A program made the translations under genes and the position numbers. A model generated the notes under the pieces. It saw nothing but the letters and a program-made list of their open reading frames with translations. It did not search any database and was not told the origin of the DNA. A stretch of 9,023 nt of DNA from assembly GCA_038326995.1 (NCBI GenBank), contig JBBQKP010000136.1, forward strand, positions 1-9,023, read 5' to 3'. This DNA comes from JBBQKP01 sp038326995 (GTDB lineage Bacteria; Planctomycetota; Phycisphaerae; Tepidisphaerales; Tepidisphaeraceae). This document shows, piece after piece, positions 5,053 through 9,023 of this stretch (positions are counted from its first letter, which is position 1; the number at the start of each line of letters is the position of its first letter).

Positions 5053-6318
5053 TTGTTTTCACACCCGCTCATTCTTCGTGCGAAGTTCGTTCTTGCTGCG
5101 ATGGGCACGGAGAGCTCGTCGGGCAGCTCTCTTCGTGTGATGCGCGACACGCAGGTCGTCATCGATGGTGGACGCATCATCGCCGTCGAGCCCTCTACCG
5201 GCCCGGCCGAGTTTGATCTGCTCACACCCGGGCTGATCAACGCCCACACGCACCTCGAGCTTTCAGCACTCGTACGCGACCCGACCCCGCCCGCGAGCTT
5301 TGTCGATTGGATCACCTCACTCAGAAACAGACAGCCCACTTCTGACGTTAATTTCTCCGCACGCATCCGGGCCGCGACGCATCTGGGCATCGATCAGTGC
5401 GTGAAATTCGGCGTCACCTGCGTCGGCGACATCTCGCAGCAGTCGCACCTCACCCGGCCGATTATTGCAGTTCCCCACGACGTTGCCGGCCCGCTTCGAG
5501 CGGTCAGCTTCGCCGAAGTTTTGGGTCGCGGCGGCTTGATTGAGCGATTCCACGAAACCCTCGCCCGCGCACGCGATTCGCATCAGTCCACGCCATTGCT
5601 GATACCAGGCATTTCTCCGCACGCGCCGTTCACCGTGGACCAGACGGGCTACGAAGCGTGCGTCGCGCTGGCCGACCAGCTGGGGCAACGACTGTGCACG
5701 CACCTGGCGGAGACGCGCGAAGAAGTCGAGTTCGTGATGTCGCACACCGGCGCGTTTCGGCACATGTGGGAGAGAATGGGCCTGTGGCAGGACAGCCCCT
5801 TGCCCGGCGTTTCACCCGTGCCCGGCGTCTCGCCAGTCGAATTCGCAAGGCGTGTCGGCCTGCTGTCGCGCGGAGCGCTATTGGCGCACGTCAACATCGC
5901 CAGCGATCACGACCTCGACCTTCTCGCTCAAGGCACATGCAGCGTCGTCTTCTGCCCCCGCACGCGATTGTATTTCGGACATGATCAGACGCTAGGCCCG
6001 CATCGATGGCGCGACATGCTGGCGCGCGGCATCAACGTTTGCGTCGGCACGGACAGCGTCGCCAGCGCGGGCGATCTCGACCTCCTTGCCGAGCTTCGCC
6101 TGCTGAAACAGCAGACCGATGCTCCATCACTTCAACTGCTCGAACTCGTGACGGTCCGCGCGGCCCGGGCGCTGGGCCTATCTGATCTGGGCCGAATCGA
6201 AAACGGAATGCACGCCGACCTTAGCGCCTTCGCGATTGAAGGCGACGACCCTCTGGACTGGCTGCTGACACACCCGACGGCGTGCCAGGCGTCGTGGGTC
6301 GCGGGGCAAAGACGATAG
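5053..6318 (+). CDS. Amidohydrolase, aminodeoxyfutalosine/SAH deaminase-like
   Basis: A metal-dependent hydrolase of the ATZ/TRZ amidohydrolase superfamily, 421 residues. Seen: the N-terminal beta-sandwich strand (LILRAKFVLAAMG), the metal site NAHTHLE (His65, His67), SFVDWITSL (82-90), SPHAPFTV (188-195), THLAET with His217 and Glu220, AHVN with His279, CPRTRLYFGH (301-310) and GTDSVAS with Asp334. The C-terminal GRIENGMHADLSAF returns to the sandwich domain. These motifs resemble the deaminase-type members acting on aminodeoxyfutalosine (menaquinone futalosine route), SAH or methylthioadenosine; the exact substrate cannot be set from sequence. The start is probably TTG 5053, because it includes the first beta strand; ATG 5101 would cut it off. 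An 18-bp tandem duplication doubles PGVSPV at 251-262. It lies 38 bp after cmk, so co-transcription is plausible. Confidence 0.88.
   Translation: MFSHPLILRAKFVLAAMGTESSSGSSLRVMRDTQVVIDGGRIIAVEPSTGPAEFDLLTPGLINAHTHLELSALVRDPTPPASFVDWITSLRNRQPTSDVNFSARIRAATHLGIDQCVKFGVTCVGDISQQSHLTRPIIAVPHDVAGPLRAVSFAEVLGRGGLIERFHETLARARDSHQSTPLLIPGISPHAPFTVDQTGYEACVALADQLGQRLCTHLAETREEVEFVMSHTGAFRHMWERMGLWQDSPLPGVSPVPGVSPVEFARRVGLLSRGALLAHVNIASDHDLDLLAQGTCSVVFCPRTRLYFGHDQTLGPHRWRDMLARGINVCVGTDSVASAGDLDLLAELRLLKQQTDAPSLQLLELVTVRAARALGLSDLGRIENGMHADLSAFAIEGDDPLDWLLTHPTACQASWVAGQRR
5803..5838 (+). repeat. 18-bp in-frame tandem duplication in the amidohydrolase gene
   Basis: Two 18-bp units (5803-5820 and 5821-5838) both encode PGVSPV and differ at three bases, all synonymous. 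Relatives, as I recall them, carry a single G.SPVE motif here, so one unit is probably an insertion in a surface loop before the helix that follows SPVEF. The third-position differences suggest the duplication is not recent. Confidence 0.75.
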
Positions 6319-6343
6319 AAGCGAAAACGAATCGTGTAGCCGG

Positions 6344-6369
6344 GTGTGTTGGTTAGGTGTGTTGGTTAG
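6344..6369. repeat. Perfect 13-bp tandem duplication
   Basis: GTGTGTTGGTTAG occurs twice with no gap (6344-6356 and 6357-6369) in the short space between two convergent genes. A weak 5-bp hairpin (TGTTG 6397-6401 / CAACA 6406-6410, loop AAGA) lies nearby. Neither looks like a clear bidirectional terminator. Confidence 0.75.
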
Positions 6370-6424
6370 GCCGGTCCCTATTCGTTCTGCTTCACATGTT
6401 GAAGACAACACGAAGAGTGAATCC

Positions 6425-7690
6425 TCATCTCGAACTGTCGGCCGGCAATTTGCCGAGCGGCGCGATGATGTACGCGATACCGCCCGCGCTCTTGATCCAG
6501 GCGCGTTCGAGTTCGTCCGCCTTGTAGATAATACCGTTGCCGCGAGATTTACTTGCGGGGTCGTTCACGATCGCGTCGCCGTCCTGATTGAAACCGCGAA
6601 TGACGATCAGATGCCCGTCGGTATCCTCCATGATGTTGCTGGGAAATTCGTTCTTCTTGAATCGAATGCTGGCGATGACGGGCTGCCCAGCCGCGACGAA
6701 TGCCCGCGCTTCGTCGATTGTTGAAATGCGGGTGAGATACGAGTCGAGACCTAGCGACCCTGCCAACTGAACCGCACGGTTCCAATTGCCAAACAGGTCA
6801 TATTCCGCGTCGTAAACCGCCATCGCATTGGCGGTGGTCGGTCGGCTCACGCCCGAAAATTCCATCACCATTGAGACACTGGTCGGCGAGCAGATTTCAC
6901 TGCTGATCGAGGCTGATTCTGCCCCTTGAGCGCGAAAGGGTACGGGCAAGTCGCGTCCGAAAGCGGCGCGGGCCGTTGACGGCCTGGGCGAGACAAGATC
7001 GCGCTCGCGCTCGTTTGCGACGACCGACGAATAGCACGCCGATACGCGACGCAGCTCGGGCATCATTCGGCCCGAAAGATCGAAGCTGAAAAGCGTGGCG
7101 CGAATCTGAAACGCCTGCGCCTTCTGCTTCAGCTCCACGATATCAACCTCGACTTTTCCGCCCGGAAACTTCGTCAACTTCCTCCGGTCCGGAACCCGTC
7201 CCCACCCGCCCATGTAAAGCCACGGCGACCACTCACTTCCCGTCTTGATGCGAACGTCGAACCGCGCGCCGGTGGTATCGAGCGCGCCATCGGGCGTCTG
7301 TACATTCCAGCTCGGCAATAGTTCGGTGAACTCGAACGCACCCAAAATTTCCGGGCTCGTCCACGTGCCCACGATCGGAAATGACTTCGCCGGTGCGGAT
7401 GTAATGACGACTCTCTCGGCCGATTTCTCAACCGAACCGCCGGCGACGATCAAGAGATTATCCAGCTTGCCGGTCTCGAATGCCGCGCGCGTGTCGAAGC
7501 GCACGAGCCTATGCACCATCGGGAGGTCCGACCCTGCCTGATTGGTCGTTTCCATTTCACGCGCGTCGTCAGTTGATGTGATCCCATTTCGCGAAGGCGC
7601 AAGCCGGAGCGACCATCCCAGCACAAGGCCGCAGCAGATCAAAGCAACAAGGGCGAAAACAAAGGGCGAAAATATCGATCGATTGGACAT
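6425..7690 (-). CDS. Exported C39-like cysteine peptidase family protein
   Basis: A 421-residue protein with an N-terminal hydrophobic segment (about 8-26), acting as signal peptide or membrane anchor, so it works outside the cytoplasm. Residues of about 55-225 form a beta-rich region with Trp and Gly motifs (WSPWLYMGGWG, 154-164); it may be a binding domain. The C-terminal part matches the peptidase C39-like family: ICSPTSVSMVMEF (266-278) with Cys267 as nucleophile, DGHLIVIRGF (358-367) with His360, and AIVNDPAS (373-380) with Asp377. Family members often look like secreted enzymes of unknown substrate. No ABC transporter is fused, unlike bacteriocin-processing C39 peptidases. The start is set by GGAG at 7698-7701 (minus strand), 7 nt upstream of the ATG. 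It is convergent with the amidohydrolase gene and separated from argS by 324 bp. Confidence 0.85.
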   Translation of the reverse strand: MSNRSIFSPFVFALVALICCGLVLGWSLRLAPSRNGITSTDDAREMETTNQAGSDLPMVHRLVRFDTRAAFETGKLDNLLIVAGGSVEKSAERVVITSAPAKSFPIVGTWTSPEILGAFEFTELLPSWNVQTPDGALDTTGARFDVRIKTGSEWSPWLYMGGWGRVPDRRKLTKFPGGKVEVDIVELKQKAQAFQIRATLFSFDLSGRMMPELRRVSACYSSVVANERERDLVSPRPSTARAAFGRDLPVPFRAQGAESASISSEICSPTSVSMVMEFSGVSRPTTANAMAVYDAEYDLFGNWNRAVQLAGSLGLDSYLTRISTIDEARAFVAAGQPVIASIRFKKNEFPSNIMEDTDGHLIVIRGFNQDGDAIVNDPASKSRGNGIIYKADELERAWIKSAGGIAYIIAPLGKLPADSSR

Positions 7691-8014
7691 GCATTTTCTC
7701 CAGAATGATCAACCGCTTGTACTGTACAGCGACAATGCGTTTTTCAAGATCGACCGCGAGATTGGCAATTGGACACGAGCAGGCACGCGCGATCCTGAGG
7801 GTGACACTTTACGCAAGAAGATATGGCTTGCCATTTGAGGGTGCCACAGCCGTGTTCCCACCGCTGTATTAGGTGCGCTCAAGACACAGGCGTACGTGCC
7901 TGTAACACCCTGAATTACATTCTCTCCACTCGGGTGGAGTCTCGCACACGAGACGGCTCGCGCATCGGAATTGCCGCGCGGCCGCGACGCGCCGCATCCA
8001 ATTTCCACCCCGAA
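7691..8014. other. Intergenic region between argS and the C39-like gene
   Basis: These 324 bp hold no confident gene. They contain copy B of the dispersed hairpin element (7839-7910), a related GAGGGTGACAC motif 40 bp before it (7798-7808), and a small hairpin CTCCAC/GTGGAG with a 4-nt loop at 7924-7939. Both hairpins lie downstream of argS as transcribed and might affect its 3' end, but no T-run follows. A 49-codon frame (7689-7838, +) is open but unsupported. The C39-like promoter should lie near 7705-7800. Confidence 0.5.
7839..7910. repeat. Hairpin-forming dispersed element, copy B
   Basis: This begins GGGTGCCACAG (7839-7849), as copy A does at 2338, and ends in ACACCCTGAA (7905-7914) where copy A has GCACCCTGAA. 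Its terminal inverted repeat is decayed (CTGTAACACCC against the expected CTGTGGCACCC). Inside, GCTGT, TAG, GTG, CAA and GACACA occur in the same order as in copy A, and a hairpin ACAGGC (7886-7891) / GCCTGT (7898-7903) replaces the GCTTTG/CAAAGC stem. At 72 bp it is slightly shorter than copy A. The ordered similarity is too long for chance, but I aligned it by eye. Confidence 0.65.
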
Positions 8015-9023
8015 TCACATCTGCTCGGGGTGGCCGATGCCCAGGAGGTCCAACCCGCGGGCCAGCACCAGTGCGGTCACGTCGCAGATCGCGAGTCGGC
8101 TGGCGCGGGTCGGGTCTTCGCTCTTCAGAACCGGGCATGCCTCGAAGAACGAGCTGAAATATTGCGAAAGCTCGAAGAGATACGTGCACAAGTGGTGCGG
8201 CTTAAGCTCCCTTGCGACCTGATCGACCACCGCGTTGAGCTTGAACAAATGCAGCGCCAGCACGCGCTCGGCCGGGTGTTGGATAAGGATCGGCCCGGGC
8301 GCGCTGGTCGATTTTCGAAGGATGCTGCGTGTGCGTGCGTAAGCGTATTGAAGATACGGCGCGGTGTTACCTTCCATGCTGAGCATGGCGTCGAAACTGA
8401 AAACATAGTCCTTCGTGCGGTCGCGGGCCATGTCGAAATACTTGATCGCACCGATGCCCACCGCTTTGCTGACCTCGTCGTAAAAAGCCTGGGTCGCGTC
8501 GGGTGATTTTTGTTTGACCAGATCGAGCGACCGCTCGGTGGCTTCATCAAGCAGGGCGGCGAGCTTCACGATCCCGCCCGTGCGGCTTTTGAATGGCTTT
8601 TTATCCTCGCCTTGAATCGTCCCGAACATCGCGTGCTCGAACGTCGCGACGCCCGCGGCGTTGGTGTTCCAGCCCGCCTGTTCGGCAACCGCGTAGACTT
8701 GCCGCAGATGATCGCGCTGTCGCGAGTCGACGAAATAAACGCAGCGACTTGCGCCGAGTTTCTGCACGCGATAACGTGCCGCGGCGAGGTCGGTCGTGCC
8801 ATAGAGGTAGCCGTCGTTTCCTTTTTGAATCAGCAGCGGCGCTTTTTCCGGGCCATCAATGAAGACGCCGACCGCGCCGTCGGTTTCAACTGCCAGGCCG
8901 AGCGATTTCAGATCCGCCACGACCGCGGGCAGGTCAGCGCGGTAGTCGCTCTCGCCGCGTACGTCGGCCATCGTAAGCAGAATGCCCATTCGCGCGAACA
9001 ACGCGTGACAATCGTCGAGCGTG
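8015..9023 (-). CDS. argS: Arginyl-tRNA synthetase, C-terminal part (5' end off window)
   Basis: Class I aminoacyl-tRNA synthetase that charges tRNA-Arg in the cytoplasm. About 335 C-terminal residues are visible, against a usual total near 550-600; the frame is open to the window edge, so the apparent start near 9001 is not real. Seen in order: LTMADVRGESDY, PLLIQKGNDGYLYGTTDLAA (end of the Rossmann catalytic domain), CVYFVDSRQRDHL, FGTIQGEDKKPFKSRTGG (the region equivalent to KMSKS, with the usual ArgRS TGG), IVKLAALLDEA, then SMEGNTAPYLQYAYAR opening the DALR-type anticodon-binding domain and a C-terminus RLAICDVT...LLGIGHPEQM. All are typical of bacterial ArgRS. The stop TGA lies at 8015-8017. 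No frameshift is seen in the visible part. Confidence 0.96.
   Translation of the reverse strand, partial: TLDDCHALFARMGILLTMADVRGESDYRADLPAVVADLKSLGLAVETDGAVGVFIDGPEKAPLLIQKGNDGYLYGTTDLAAARYRVQKLGASRCVYFVDSRQRDHLRQVYAVAEQAGWNTNAAGVATFEHAMFGTIQGEDKKPFKSRTGGIVKLAALLDEATERSLDLVKQKSPDATQAFYDEVSKAVGIGAIKYFDMARDRTKDYVFSFDAMLSMEGNTAPYLQYAYARTRSILRKSTSAPGPILIQHPAERVLALHLFKLNAVVDQVARELKPHHLCTYLFELSQYFSSFFEACPVLKSEDPTRASRLAICDVTALVLARGLDLLGIGHPEQM

Noticed and set aside
7709..8008. 99-codon minus-strand frame between argS and the C39-like gene
   Set aside because: It spans hairpin element copy B, shows no domain and has an unlikely composition.
8999..9001. TTG as the start of argS
   Set aside because: The same frame stays open to the window edge and ArgRS needs roughly 200 or more further N-terminal residues, so the true start is outside.

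Overview
The window looks like a chromosomal stretch from a moderately GC-rich (roughly 60% by eye) Gram-negative bacterium. The best guess is a member of the Planctomycetota, perhaps Phycisphaerae. That placement is an inference. It rests on a ThuA-like protein, an aminodeoxyfutalosine-deaminase-like amidohydrolase, small PepSY-like lipoproteins, mostly absent Shine-Dalgarno sequences, and short hairpin-forming dispersed repeats between genes. No 16S or other decisive marker is present.

Layout. Bases 1-134 are the 3' end of a group II intron: a canonical domain V and a domain VI with a bulged branch-point A, cut off by the window edge. A gene-free, repeat-bearing stretch leads to serS (564-1895, +). 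Bases 1896-2544 are a scarred intergenic region. It holds a partial second copy of the serS tail, a cluster of 31-bp repeats, a 5'-truncated DUF3465 gene and an 81-bp hairpin element. Next come three consecutive small lipoprotein-like genes (2545-3500, +): a His/Asp-rich PepSY-like one, an entericidin-like one and a second possible PepSY-like one. They are followed closely by a ThuA-like gene (3526-4188, +). After a 63-bp array of nine heptamers come cmk (4343-5014, +) and an amidohydrolase gene (5053-6318, +). On the minus strand, converging on these, is a secreted C39-like cysteine peptidase gene (6425-7690). Upstream of it lies a 324-bp gap with a second, diverged copy of the hairpin element, then the 3' two-thirds or so of argS (8015-9023, -), which runs off the window.

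How the parts fit. Most genes are housekeeping: two aminoacyl-tRNA synthetases, a CMP kinase and a possible menaquinone or nucleoside deaminase. The lipoprotein trio probably acts in the cell envelope, and its acidic and His-rich segment suggests metal binding. The most interesting signals are a tetrapeptide-repeat expansion at the tip of the SerRS tRNA-binding arm, the serS-tail duplication fused to the DUF3465 remnant, the paired hairpin elements, and the lipoprotein cluster. I did not see a defence system, CRISPR array, integrase or toxin-antitoxin pair.
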